Shown: positions 40,848 to 49,189, counted from the stretch's first letter. The stretch is 64,000 nt of DNA from CAWINH01 sp963837425 (GCA_963837425.1 CAWINH010000002.1:496001-560000); one strand, 5' to 3'. Numbers and translations are program-made. The notes: generated by a model from the letters alone, not told the origin.

Positions 40848-41367
40848 ATCTCACGCCCCCGCTCGACGACGCGTTCAACCCGGCGTGGACCTGCCCCCGT
40901 TCCAGCGCCTCGTGGATGCGCACGCTGCCGAGCTTCATCGATTCCTGGTTGCCAGCGTCGGCCGCGATCGAGCCGAGGACTGTCTTCAGGAGACGTTCCT
41001 GTCCGCGTTGCGAGCCTACCCGCGCCTCCGTCATGGCGACAATCTTCGGGCGTGGCTGTACACGATCGCGCAACGCAAGGCGACCGATGCCGTCCGGCGC
41101 CTCGTGCGCCGGCCGCTGGGCATGCCGCTCGAACGACTGTCGCCGGCCGCCGAGCCGGCGGTGAGCGCTCACGAGGCCACTGACGACGGGATCTGGATCG
41201 CGCTGCGGGGGCTGCCGCCGAAGCAGCGGGCCGCGGTGGTCCACCGTTACGTCTTTGACCTCGACTACCGGCAGATCGGCGAGCGGATGGGCACGAGCGA
41301 GGAGGCCGCCCGACAGAACGTCAGTGCCGGGTTGCGCCGCCTGCGAACGGAGATGACCGATGACTGA
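40840..41367 (+). CDS. ECF-type RNA polymerase sigma factor
   Basis: 175 residues. Region 2 is seen as LVDAHAAELHRFLVASVG...RAEDCLQETF, and region 4 as LPPKQRAAVVHRYVFDLDYRQI then GTSEEAARQNVSAGLRRL. The start is uncertain: GTG 40840 overlaps the previous gene, and GTG 40885 would start just before region 2. It overlaps ogt by 8 bases. The slot normally used for an anti-sigma factor therefore holds an alkylation-repair protein, which hints at control by DNA alkylation; that is inference. Confidence 0.9.
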   Translation: MPESHAPARRRVQPGVDLPPFQRLVDAHAAELHRFLVASVGRDRAEDCLQETFLSALRAYPRLRHGDNLRAWLYTIAQRKATDAVRRLVRRPLGMPLERLSPAAEPAVSAHEATDDGIWIALRGLPPKQRAAVVHRYVFDLDYRQIGERMGTSEEAARQNVSAGLRRLRTEMTDD

Positions 41368-41965
41368 CCTCGAACGACGGCTGGCTCGGGTCCCTGGAGC
41401 GGGTCCCGACCTCGCTCGGCTGACCGACGGGCTCGCCCGACGCGCGGAGGACGCCGGCCTCCTGGACGTTGCCTACGCTGACCTCGATTCGCCGGTCGGT
41501 GAGCTCATGGTGTACGTCACCCCGCGCGGTCTCGTTCGCCTCAGCTACCCGGAAGAGCAGGTCGACCGGGTCATGGCCGACCTCGCGTCGGGAGTCAGCC
41601 CGCGCATCCTGCGGGCGCCGCGCCGCACGGACCGCGTCCGTCGCGAGCTGGATGAGTACTTCGCGGGCCGGCGACGGGCCTTCGACGTGCCGGTCGACTG
41701 GCGCCTGGTGCGCGGGTTCGCGTCCGGTGTCCTGCATGCCACGGCGCGCATCCCGTACGGCAGCGTGGCGAGCTACGGCGCGGTCGCGGCCGAGGCGGGG
41801 TCCCCGCGAGCCGCGCGAGCGGCCGGAAACGCGCTCCACGACAACCCGATCCCGATCGTGGTGCCCTGCCACCGGGTGCTGCCGGCGGATCACAGCCTGG
41901 GCGGCTACGGAGGCGGGACGGAGCGCAAGCGGTATCTGCTCACCCTGGAGGGCGCGCTGGACTAG
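41360..41965 (+). CDS. ogt: methylated-DNA--protein-cysteine S-methyltransferase
   Basis: 201 residues; removes alkyl groups from O6-alkylguanine by suicide transfer to Cys170 in IVVPCHRVL. The DNA-binding helix region IPYGSVASYGAVAAEAGSPRAAR and the Asn/Tyr/Gly elements (GNALHDNP, SLGGYGGG) are normal. The N-terminus (DLERRLARVPGAGPDLARL) is an extra helical segment not needed by Ogt. It resembles the opening of many anti-sigma factors and of the protein at 59663. Cotranscribed with the sigma factor. Confidence 0.94.
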   Translation: MTDLERRLARVPGAGPDLARLTDGLARRAEDAGLLDVAYADLDSPVGELMVYVTPRGLVRLSYPEEQVDRVMADLASGVSPRILRAPRRTDRVRRELDEYFAGRRRAFDVPVDWRLVRGFASGVLHATARIPYGSVASYGAVAAEAGSPRAARAAGNALHDNPIPIVVPCHRVLPADHSLGGYGGGTERKRYLLTLEGALD

Positions 41966-42401
41966 GTCGCCGCGCGTCGTCGGTGCCCATGGCCGTCACG
42001 ATCTCCCGTGGCACGCGCGTCGGCCGCCCGTCGGCGGTCCGTACCCATGCCCACTCGCTGGCCACCTCGGCCAGCAGCTCCCCCCCGGAGGCGCGCCGGA
42101 TCCAGGTGTGGCGCCAGCCCCGGACGCCGTGCACCCGCTGCACGCGCACCGTCGCCTCGATCTCGTCAAGGCCGACGGCCGGCTGGTGGTAGGTCACCTC
42201 GTGCCGCCGCACGACCCAGGCGCCGCCCTTTGCGAGGCTCCACTCGCGCCCGAAGCCAGCGGACTCGGCGTGCTCGCTCGTCAGGTGCTCGGCCCACGCC
42301 ACGTAGACCGAGTTGTTCACGTGGCCGTTCTGATCGAGCTCGTAGCTGCGCACTCGCCAGCGCAGGGTGTGCTCGAGCATCGGGTTCGGATCATCTGCCA
42401 T
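41940..42401 (-). CDS. acyl-CoA thioesterase, 4HBT hot-dog family
   Basis: 153 residues with a single hot-dog fold. The active-site segment SYELDQNGHVNNSVYVAWAE carries the Asp/Asn and HVNN of the 4-hydroxybenzoyl-CoA thioesterase/FatA type, and the strand VRRHEVTYHQPAVGLDEIEA follows. It hydrolyses acyl-CoA or acyl-ACP; chain preference cannot be read. ATG 42401 was chosen because TACACT lies 10 bases upstream; ATG 42410 would add three residues. The gene end overlaps ogt by 26 bases (convergent). Confidence 0.85.
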   Translation of the reverse strand: MADDPNPMLEHTLRWRVRSYELDQNGHVNNSVYVAWAEHLTSEHAESAGFGREWSLAKGGAWVVRRHEVTYHQPAVGLDEIEATVRVQRVHGVRGWRHTWIRRASGGELLAEVASEWAWVRTADGRPTRVPREIVTAMGTDDARRPSPARPPG

Positions 42402-42411
42402 CGCCTGCATG

Positions 42412-42421
42412 AGTGTAGGCT
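42412..42421. promoter_or_regulatory. overlapping divergent -10-like hexamers
   Basis: On the minus strand TACACT (42417 to 42412) is 10 bases from the thioesterase ATG. On the plus strand TAGGCT (42416-42421) is 8 bases from ATG 42430. The two share the central TA pair, so one site could fire in both directions. Confidence 0.5.
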
Positions 42422-42429
42422 GACGGGCG

Positions 42430-42873
42430 ATGGCGCCGATCGATGAGACGAGGATGACGGATGGAGCGACTCCGGAGGCGGTTGCGAGGCGTTTCATCGA
42501 CGAGATCTTCGTGGCGGGGCGCGCCGAGGCCGTCGACGAGCTCGTCACCGCGGACTTCGTCTCGCACGGCCTGCCCGGCTCGGGCCCCGAGGTGATGAAG
42601 TCCGCGATCGAACGGGTGAGCGGCGCGCTGTCCGAGGTGAGCTTCGAGATCGAGGACGTGATGAGCGATGGCGACCGCGTCGCGGTCCGTCTCACCTCGT
42701 CGGCCGTCCACTCCGGCACGTTCATGCGGATGCCGGCAACGGGCAGGCGCTACAGGATCGAGGAGATTCACATCTTTCGGGTCGAGGACGGGCGCGTCGC
42801 CGAGCACTGGCACCAGATGGATGCCCTCGGCATGCTCGGCCAGCTCGGGCTCATGCCGGGCGGGTCGGGCTAG
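42430..42873 (+). CDS. SnoaL-like ester cyclase/polyketide-cyclase-family protein
   Basis: 147 residues with a SnoaL/NTF2-like cone fold. Signs are AVARRFIDEIFVAGRAEAVDEL, FVSHGLPGSGPE and the C-terminal RIEEIHIFRVEDGRVAEHWHQMD, a hallmark of the 'ester cyclase' branch. Most members have no known substrate. The start is probably leaderless. The aldehyde dehydrogenase gene follows 22 bases after the stop with its own hexamer. Confidence 0.82.
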   Translation: MAPIDETRMTDGATPEAVARRFIDEIFVAGRAEAVDELVTADFVSHGLPGSGPEVMKSAIERVSGALSEVSFEIEDVMSDGDRVAVRLTSSAVHSGTFMRMPATGRRYRIEEIHIFRVEDGRVAEHWHQMDALGMLGQLGLMPGGSG

Positions 42874-42879
42874 CGGTGC

Positions 42880-42885
42880 GATAAT
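42880..42885 (+). promoter_or_regulatory. -10-like hexamer for the aldehyde dehydrogenase gene
   Basis: GATAAT, 10 bases before ATG 42896. Confidence 0.4.
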
Positions 42886-42895
42886 CGGCGCCGTC

Positions 42896-44422
42896 ATGAC
42901 CTTGACGAAGAAGGAAGGCGGAAAGCCAGCACCGGCCTCCTGGGGGCTCGCCACGCGGGGATCGGTCCCGTGGGAGTACGCGCCCGCTCCGGAATCGACC
43001 GACCACGTCACGATTCGCCCCGAGTACGGGCTGTTCATCGACAACGAGTTCCGTCCCAGTCGCCCACGGGCCAGCTTCGAGGTGATCAACCCGGCGACCG
43101 AGGAGCGGCTCGCGATGGTCGCCAGGGCCAGCAAGGCCGATGTCAACCGGGCGGTGACGGTCGCCCGTCGTGCGTACGACACGACATGGTCGCGGCTCCC
43201 CGGCGCTGAGCGCGCGAAGTACCTGTACCGGATCGCGCGGATCGTCCAGGAACGCTCGCGCGAGTTCGCGGTCGTCGAGTCGATGAACTCCGGTAAGCCG
43301 ATCAAGGAGAGCCGCGACGTCGACGTCCCGCTTGCCGCCGCGCATTTCTTCTATTACGCGGGTTGGGCGGACAAGCTCGACTACGCGTTCCCGAACCGCG
43401 TACCGCGCTCGCTTGGAGTCGCGGCGCAGATCATCCCCTGGAACTTCCCGCTGCTCATGCTGGCCTGGAAGATCGCACCGGCGCTGGCGGCCGGCAACAC
43501 GGTGGTCCTCAAGCCCGCCTCCACCACGCCGCTGACCGCCTACCTGTTCGCGGACGTCGTGCGCCAGGCGGAGCTGCCGCCCGGCGTCGTGAACATCATC
43601 ACCGGGCCCGGTGAGATCGGGATGGAGCTCGTGAGACACCCCGGCGTCGACAAGGTCGCCTTCACCGGCTCGACCCTGGTCGGCAAGATGATCGCTCGCG
43701 CCGTCGCCGGCTCGCACAAGAAGGTCACCCTCGAGCTGGGCGGGAAGGCGGCGAACATCGTGTTCGACGACGCCCCGCTCGACCAGGCGATCGAGGGAAT
43801 CATCAACGGCATCTACTTCAACCAGGGGGAGGTCTGCTGTGCGGGCTCTCGGCTCTTCGTCCAGGAGAGCGTCTACTCACCCCTTCTCGACAAGCTGAAG
43901 GATCGCCTCGGCACGTTGCGGGTGGGGGATCCGCTCGACAAGAACACCGACGTGGGCGCCATCAACTCGCGTGCCCAGCTCGCGAAGATCGCGGAGCTCG
44001 TCGACTCCGGGATCGCGGAGGGCGCGGAGATCTTCCAGCCGGACTGCCAGCTGCCGGATCGGGGCTTCTTCTTCCGGCCCACGCTCTTCACCGGGGTCAG
44101 CCAGTCGCATCGCATCGCCCAGGAGGAGATCTTCGGCCCCGTCCTCTCGGTCCTCACCTTCCGCACCCCGGAGGAGGCCATCGAGAAGGCGAACAACACT
44201 CCCTACGGCCTGTCGGCGGGGGTCTGGACCGAGAAGGGCAGCCGCATCTTCAAGATGGTGAGCGCCATGAAGGCCGGGGTCGTGTGGGCCAACACGTTCA
44301 ACCGCTTCGATCCCACCAGCCCCTTCGGCGGCTACAAGGAGTCCGGCTACGGGCGCGAGGGCGGGCTGCACGGACTGGCCGCATACCTCGACCTGTCTCC
44401 CGGCGGGAGGAACGGCCGGTGA
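42896..44422 (+). CDS. aldehyde dehydrogenase (NAD-dependent)
   Basis: 508 residues, complete ALDH fold. PWNFPLLMLAWKIAPALAAG and FTGSTLVGKMI (NAD site), the general base Glu in VTLELGGKAANIV and the nucleophilic Cys in NQGEVCCAGSR are all present. QEEIFGPVLSV and PFGGYKESGYGREGG close the enzyme. The substrate is not certain. Proximity to deoC, which makes acetaldehyde, and to a truncated ALDH paralogue argues for acetaldehyde or a similar short aldehyde. Confidence 0.94.
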   Translation: MTLTKKEGGKPAPASWGLATRGSVPWEYAPAPESTDHVTIRPEYGLFIDNEFRPSRPRASFEVINPATEERLAMVARASKADVNRAVTVARRAYDTTWSRLPGAERAKYLYRIARIVQERSREFAVVESMNSGKPIKESRDVDVPLAAAHFFYYAGWADKLDYAFPNRVPRSLGVAAQIIPWNFPLLMLAWKIAPALAAGNTVVLKPASTTPLTAYLFADVVRQAELPPGVVNIITGPGEIGMELVRHPGVDKVAFTGSTLVGKMIARAVAGSHKKVTLELGGKAANIVFDDAPLDQAIEGIINGIYFNQGEVCCAGSRLFVQESVYSPLLDKLKDRLGTLRVGDPLDKNTDVGAINSRAQLAKIAELVDSGIAEGAEIFQPDCQLPDRGFFFRPTLFTGVSQSHRIAQEEIFGPVLSVLTFRTPEEAIEKANNTPYGLSAGVWTEKGSRIFKMVSAMKAGVVWANTFNRFDPTSPFGGYKESGYGREGGLHGLAAYLDLSPGGRNGR

Positions 44423-44769
44423 GCGGGTGGGAGCGCGCCGAGCTTGCCCTCGACGACCTCGCCGATACGATCGACGAGCCCTGGAAGCCCGTCGACGTGG
44501 AGACGGTCAACGAGACGGTGCTCAGGATGGCACGCCTCGAGGGGTCGTTTCCCTGGCACCACCACGACGAGGATGAGCTCTTCCTCTGCTGGCGTGGGGC
44601 GTTCCGGATCGAGCTCGACGGGCGCCCGCCGGTCAATCTCGAGGCGGGGCAGCTGTACGTGGTCGATCGTGGCCGGCGCCACCGGCCGGTGGCCGACGGC
44701 GGGCCTGCCTACGCGCTCCTGATCGAGCGCCCCGAGACAAAGCAGTACGGCGAGGGGGGCGTGGCCTGA
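44419..44769 (+). CDS. small cupin-domain protein
   Basis: 116 residues, one cupin barrel. The metal-binding motif 1 reads FPWHHHDEDELFLCWRG (three His and a Glu) and motif 2 GQLYVVDRGRRHRPVAD supplies the last His. GTG start in the ALDH stop (GTGA), and one-base overlap with the truncated ALDH gene. All three genes are thus translated as a block. Catalytic or sensory role unknown. Confidence 0.83.
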   Translation: MSGWERAELALDDLADTIDEPWKPVDVETVNETVLRMARLEGSFPWHHHDEDELFLCWRGAFRIELDGRPPVNLEAGQLYVVDRGRRHRPVADGGPAYALLIERPETKQYGEGGVA

Positions 44770-45755
44770 TGGCCCCTCCGCGCCGAACGGCGACCACCGT
44801 TTCCTCCCGCCGCACATCGGTCCTCGAGAAGCGTGGGGGACAACCACTGGCCACGACGAACGGCGCCGGCGCGGCGGGCGAGCGGCTCGGCGTGCGCAAG
44901 ACGTACAAGCTCTACATCGGCGGCCAGTTCCCGCGCACCGAGTCCGGCCGCGCGTACGAGGTCTTCGGCGCGAGGGGCGAGCTCCTGGCCAACGCCTGCC
45001 GCGGTACCCGCAAGGACATTCGCGAGGCGGTCCGTGCCGCGCGCAGAGCGCTTCCCGGCTGGGCAGGCAGGACCGCGTACAACCGGAGCCAGATCCTCTA
45101 CCGCATTGCGGAGCTGATGGAGGGGCGGCGCGATCAGTTCATCACGGAGGTGATGGCGGCCGAGGGGCTGAGCCGAAGACGGGGGACGCGCCTGGTCGAC
45201 GCGGCCATCGACCGCTGGGTCTGGTATGCGGGGTGGGCGGACAAGTTCGGCCAGGTGCTGGGCACCGTGAACCCGGTCGCCGGCAGCTACTTCAACTTCA
45301 GCGTGCAGGAGCCGACCGGCGTGGTCGGCGTCATCGCTCCCGAGGGTTCCAGCCTGCTGGGCCTCGTCAGCCGCCTGGCACCGGTGATCACCGGCGGAAA
45401 CGCCGCGGTCGTCATCGCCAGCGAGTCGCGACCGCTACCGGCGGTGACGCTCGCCGAGGTGATCGCCACGAGCGACGTCCCCGGTGGCGTGGTGAATCTC
45501 ATCACCGGGCTCCGCCGCGAGCTGGTCCAGCATCTCGCGGGCCACATGGACGTGAACGCGCTCGACGGGTTCGGCCTGGACCCGGCGGACGCGCTGGCGG
45601 CCGAGGAGCTCGCCGCCGAGAACGTGAAGCGGTTCGTCCGTCCGCCCGATGGCGGCGCCGACGCCGTCGACTGGCTCAACGAGCGGACGCAGTCGCCGTA
45701 CCTCATCGGGCAGTTCGTCGAGACGAAGACGGTCTGGCATCCGATCGGCTCCTGA
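44769..45755 (+). CDS. aldehyde dehydrogenase-like protein lacking the catalytic domain
   Basis: 328 residues. Residues 45-250 match the NAD-binding half of ALDH (YKLYIGGQFPRTESGR, GRTAYNRSQILYRIAELMEG, PTGVVGVIAPEGSSLLG, GGVVNLITG). The region with catalytic Glu and Cys is absent. Instead a special tail follows, ending SPYLIGQFVETKTVWHPIGS, which looks conserved rather than like random read-through. It cannot work alone as a dehydrogenase. Coupling to an intact ALDH and a cupin gene suggests a partner subunit. Similar intact-plus-truncated ALDH pairs occur near deoC in actinobacteria, as far as I recall. Confidence 0.85.
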   Translation: MAPPRRTATTVSSRRTSVLEKRGGQPLATTNGAGAAGERLGVRKTYKLYIGGQFPRTESGRAYEVFGARGELLANACRGTRKDIREAVRAARRALPGWAGRTAYNRSQILYRIAELMEGRRDQFITEVMAAEGLSRRRGTRLVDAAIDRWVWYAGWADKFGQVLGTVNPVAGSYFNFSVQEPTGVVGVIAPEGSSLLGLVSRLAPVITGGNAAVVIASESRPLPAVTLAEVIATSDVPGGVVNLITGLRRELVQHLAGHMDVNALDGFGLDPADALAAEELAAENVKRFVRPPDGGADAVDWLNERTQSPYLIGQFVETKTVWHPIGS

Positions 45756-45773
45756 CGGCTCCACGGGCCCTGC

Positions 45774-47081
45774 TCAGCCGAGCACCCCGCGCAGGGCCGC
45801 GCCAAGGGTCACGACGGTCAGCAGGGTGATGAGCCCGGTCAGCCCCCAGGCAAGGACGTTGAGCCAGGCCGGGTTCGTGTGGGGACCCATGATCCGCGGG
45901 TTGTTCACGAGCAGCAGCATGAACACGAGGATCACCGGCAGCAGCACGCCGTTGAGGTTCTGGCTGAGGAGGATGACGCCGATGAGCGGCAGCCCGGGGA
46001 CGAGGACCACCACGGCGCCGATCACGATGAGCGCCGTGTAGAGGCCCATGAAGGCCGGGGCCTCGCTGAATCGGCGTGAGACGCCCGACTCCCAGCCGAA
46101 CGACTCGCACACGGTATAGGCCGTCGTCAGCGGCATGACGGTTGCGGCCAGCACCGATGCGCCGAAGAGGCCAAAGGCAAACAGCGCCTCGGCGCCGCCG
46201 CCCGCCACCGGAGCGAGCGCCCTGGCGGCCGCGTCGGCCGAGGTGATCGAGGTGCCACTGCCGAAGATCGTCACCGCCGTGACGACCACGATGAAGAGGG
46301 CGATCACGTTCGTCCAGGCCGCGCCGATGATCGCGTCGGCACGCTCGAAGCCGAGCTCATCGGGCCCGAGCCCCTTGTCGGCCACCGATGACTGCAGGTA
46401 GAAGAACATGTAGGGCGTCACCGTGGTGCCGATGGTGGCGACCACCAGGAGCAGGCTGCCCGGTTCCATGCTGAGCGACGGCGTGACGAGGCTGCGACCG
46501 ACCTCGCCCCAGTCCGGGCCGGCGACGAAGGCGCTCACGATGTATGCCACGAACACGAGAGCCACCGACAGGAAGACCCGTTCCACGACGCGGTAGTTCG
46601 CGAACACGACGAGCGCCCAGATTCCCGCGGCGACGATGGGGACGGTGACCATGCGCGGCACGCCGAAGATCTCGAGGGCCGCCGCAGCCCCCGCGAATTC
46701 GGCGATGACGTTCGCCCCGTTCGCGACGAGCAGGACGATCATCGCCACCAGCGTCCAGCGCACCCCGAAGTCGTCGCGGATCAGGTCGCCCAGCCCCTGG
46801 CCGGAGACAGCTCCCATGCGAGCGGCCATCTCCAGGACGACGGCCAGCATGATCGTCGTGATCGGCAGTATCCAGAGCAGCGACAGGCCGGTCTCAGCTC
46901 CGACGACGCTGTACGTCGCGATCCCACCCGCGTCGTTGCCGGCCAGCCCGGCGATCAGCCCGGGGCCCATGACCCCCAGGAAGGCCAGGACTCCGGAGCG
47001 GTGGACGCGGAAGTTCGGCAGCCGGCCGCGCACCGCGCGCTGCACGCCCCGGAGCGGTCGGGGCATGCCGATGCCGAGCAT
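45774..47081 (-). CDS. Nramp-family divalent metal transporter, non-canonical
   Basis: 435 residues, about 11 helices. The family is clear from GPGLIAGLAGNDAGGIATYS in helix 1, but the metal-binding DPGN is DAGG here (Asp50 kept, Asn replaced by Gly). In helix 6 the usual MPH reads TPY, so the metal-selective Met is lost. Canonical MntH selects Mn2+/Fe2+ through that Met. Its loss, together with a neighbouring MgtE-like regulatory protein, suggests Mg2+ or another hard ion. ATG 47081 has GAGGA 9 bases upstream and lies 2 bases after the MgtE-like stop. Confidence 0.88.
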   Translation of the reverse strand: MLGIGMPRPLRGVQRAVRGRLPNFRVHRSGVLAFLGVMGPGLIAGLAGNDAGGIATYSVVGAETGLSLLWILPITTIMLAVVLEMAARMGAVSGQGLGDLIRDDFGVRWTLVAMIVLLVANGANVIAEFAGAAAALEIFGVPRMVTVPIVAAGIWALVVFANYRVVERVFLSVALVFVAYIVSAFVAGPDWGEVGRSLVTPSLSMEPGSLLLVVATIGTTVTPYMFFYLQSSVADKGLGPDELGFERADAIIGAAWTNVIALFIVVVTAVTIFGSGTSITSADAAARALAPVAGGGAEALFAFGLFGASVLAATVMPLTTAYTVCESFGWESGVSRRFSEAPAFMGLYTALIVIGAVVVLVPGLPLIGVILLSQNLNGVLLPVILVFMLLLVNNPRIMGPHTNPAWLNVLAWGLTGLITLLTVVTLGAALRGVLG

Positions 47082-47083
47082 CG

Positions 47084-48352
47084 TCAGTGATCCTCGGCCG
47101 GCTCGAAGACCTCCGGCAGGCGTTTCCGCCAACCCTCGCCCAGCGCCCGCTCGAAGGCGTCGTCGACGGTCACGATGCCCTGCATCCGGCCCTGCTCGTC
47201 GACGACCGGCAGCGCCAGCAGGTTGTAGCGGGCGATCGCGCGCGCAACCTCCTCCGCATCGGCGTCCACGCGCACCGAGATCGGGTCGAGGCGGGTGAAC
47301 GTCGCTACCGGCACCTCGGGATCGGCAATGATCAGGCCCCGCAGGGTGATCGTGCCGACGAGGACGCCGTCCGGATCGGTGACGTAGAGGTAGTAGACGT
47401 GGTCCGCGTCGGGCTGCTCGGCGCGGAGCCGGTCAATGACCTGCCCGGCCGTCTGATCGGAGGAGATCGTGAAGAAATCGGTCGTCATCAGCCCGCCTGC
47501 GGTCTCCTCGCCATAGGTCAGCAGCTCGCGGACGTCCTGCGCGTCCTCCGGCTCCATGAGGCTCAGCAGCTGCTCCTGGCGATCCTCCGGCAGGTCGGCG
47601 ATGAGATCCGCGGCCTCGTCCGGGCCCATCTCCTCGAGGATGTCCGCGGCCCGCTCGGGTGGCAGGTCCTCGAGGACGTCAACCTGGTCTTCCGCGGAGA
47701 GCTCCTCGAGGACGTCGGCAGCCCGGCCCTCCTCGAGCGCGGCCATGATCCCCGCGCGATCCCGCGGGGCGAGCTGCTCGACGATGTGCGCGACGTCGGC
47801 CGGATGCAGCGTGGAGAGCGCCTGGTGCGGGACGCGCAGCTTCAGCGAGGAGACGCTCGACTCGACCGGGTCGACGTCCTCCCACTCGATGTAGTTCTCG
47901 GCCTGGAGCCCGATGGCCCGGGCCAGCCGTTCGCCGGGCCCGGAGAGCCCGAGGCGTCGGAGGATGCCCGCCAGTCCCACGTCGACGGCAACGAGTCGCA
48001 GGCGCCCCTGGACGGGTGCCAGCTGGATGTCGTTGACCCGCACGATCTTGCGGCCTTCGACATCGACGATCTGCTTGTCCTGCAGGTCGCGCCACAGGCG
48101 AATCTCGTTCGAGCGCTGGCTGAACGCGGTGATCGTGATCTGCGGGGTCCGCAGCCGGGCGCCGCCGGCGTCCGCTTCCTCGACGTCGGACCAGGGCAGG
48201 AAGATGTCGCGGCCGCCGGGAACGCGGACGACGAGGCCCGTCACCGGAGGGTAGCGCTCGCCGAGCGCCACGATCAGATCGCGCACCTTGCCGAATGCCT
48301 GGCCGTCCCGGTCACGGACTGGCCGCCCGATCAGCTGGCTGAGGAACAGCAT
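47084..48352 (-). CDS. MgtE-like cytosolic regulator: PRC barrel, MgtE N domain and CBS pair, no channel
   Basis: 422 residues, soluble. Order: PRC-barrel-like start (LSQLIGRPVRDRDGQAFGKV), a second PRC-like segment, then an acidic MgtE_N superhelix (HPADVAHIVEQLAPRDRAGI, EELSAEDQVDVLEDLPPERA, residues about 175-275). Two CBS domains close the protein (GGLMTTDFFTI; AIARYNLLALPVVDEQGRM). This is the Mg2+-sensing part of MgtE without the membrane channel. The Nramp-like gene follows 2 bases later, so the two probably form a gated transporter in which this protein senses Mg2+ or nucleotide. GAGGTGG is the ribosome site. Confidence 0.88.
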   Translation of the reverse strand: MLFLSQLIGRPVRDRDGQAFGKVRDLIVALGERYPPVTGLVVRVPGGRDIFLPWSDVEEADAGGARLRTPQITITAFSQRSNEIRLWRDLQDKQIVDVEGRKIVRVNDIQLAPVQGRLRLVAVDVGLAGILRRLGLSGPGERLARAIGLQAENYIEWEDVDPVESSVSSLKLRVPHQALSTLHPADVAHIVEQLAPRDRAGIMAALEEGRAADVLEELSAEDQVDVLEDLPPERAADILEEMGPDEAADLIADLPEDRQEQLLSLMEPEDAQDVRELLTYGEETAGGLMTTDFFTISSDQTAGQVIDRLRAEQPDADHVYYLYVTDPDGVLVGTITLRGLIIADPEVPVATFTRLDPISVRVDADAEEVARAIARYNLLALPVVDEQGRMQGIVTVDDAFERALGEGWRKRLPEVFEPAEDH

Positions 48353-48535
48353 GGACCACCTCGCGGGGTGCGCGCGGGTGGTCGGTCGGAAGCTAGGGCG
48401 TCGCCCTCGTTCTCGCCCGCCACGGGCGCGCGTGTCGTCTATCGGAGCCTGCGTCCACGATGGATCGCGCTTTCGCCTCGCTGCGTGCTTGGATGGGCCG
48501 CGTTGGGCCGGACGGCCCGGGGACCGCGGGTGATT
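48353..48535. other. 183-base spacer upstream of the MgtE-like gene
   Basis: Lies between the stop of the CGNR gene and the start of the MgtE-like gene (both read leftward). I see a ribosome site close to 48353 and no convincing Mg2+ riboswitch (no M-box or ykoK-type core) and no clear promoter. Confidence 0.4.
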
Positions 48536-49189
48536 CTAGCCGGGCCCCGCGGATGCGGGAAGCCCTGCATTGTCATGCTGACGCGCTCTCGCCCGATGGC
48601 GCGCGACCTTCGCCTGGTTGCCGCACGTTCGCATGTCGCACCACCGCCGACGGCCGGTCGGGGAGTGGTCCACGAACACGTAGCGGCATGTGTCGTTTGC
48701 GCACACGCGCAGGCGTGTGCGGCCGTCATCGGCCAGGAAATGGGCGAGCGAGGCGGCGATCGTCGCGCGCGCCTGGTCGAGGCGATCGCCAACCTGGGCC
48801 ACGGTGTAGTCGTTGCCGTCGCGCCCGATGCGGAGCTGGTGATAGTGGAGCCCGTGCCGGAGGATGTGGTTGAGCTCACGCAGCCGCTCGCGTCCCGCAC
48901 GACCGTTCGCGGTCAGGTCCGCCGCAATCTCATTGAGCACATCGCGGAGGTGCCCGAAGCGGGCGAGCCGCCGCGTCGCCTCTCGCTCGTCACGCCGCAG
49001 GCGTCCCGCCTCGGCCGCCCGCGCGCGGCTCGAGAGGAGTCCGTGATTCTCCAGCCAGCGCAGGAGCGCATCGATGTCGGGCACCGCGTCGACCGGCTCG
49101 CCGTGCTCGTATTCGAGGGTATTCGCAAATGCTACGAACAGCTCTTCCGGGTCTGCGGGCTCCGCCGGTAGCTGCTGGTTCACTGTCAT
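48536..49189 (-). CDS. CGNR zinc-finger transcriptional regulator
   Basis: 217 residues. The N-terminal ABATE-type domain (ELFVAFANTLEYEHGEPVD) is a putative ligand-binding part. The C-terminal CGNR finger uses Cys163, Cys168, Cys184 and Cys189 (RVCANDTCRYVFVD, then WCDMRTCGNQAKVARHR). The basic end suits DNA binding. The ATG at 49189 is preceded by TATACT and 9 bases (leaderless). It is divergent from a tiny two-gene operon, and the palindromic GGT-GTA-ACC sites between them are its likely targets. Confidence 0.9.
   Translation of the reverse strand: MTVNQQLPAEPADPEELFVAFANTLEYEHGEPVDAVPDIDALLRWLENHGLLSSRARAAEAGRLRRDEREATRRLARFGHLRDVLNEIAADLTANGRAGRERLRELNHILRHGLHYHQLRIGRDGNDYTVAQVGDRLDQARATIAASLAHFLADDGRTRLRVCANDTCRYVFVDHSPTGRRRWCDMRTCGNQAKVARHRARARQHDNAGLPASAGPG

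Noticed and set aside
48353..48535. Magnesium riboswitch ahead of the MgtE-like gene
   Set aside because: The spacer does not show the conserved cores of known Mg2+ aptamers, only GC-rich sequence.
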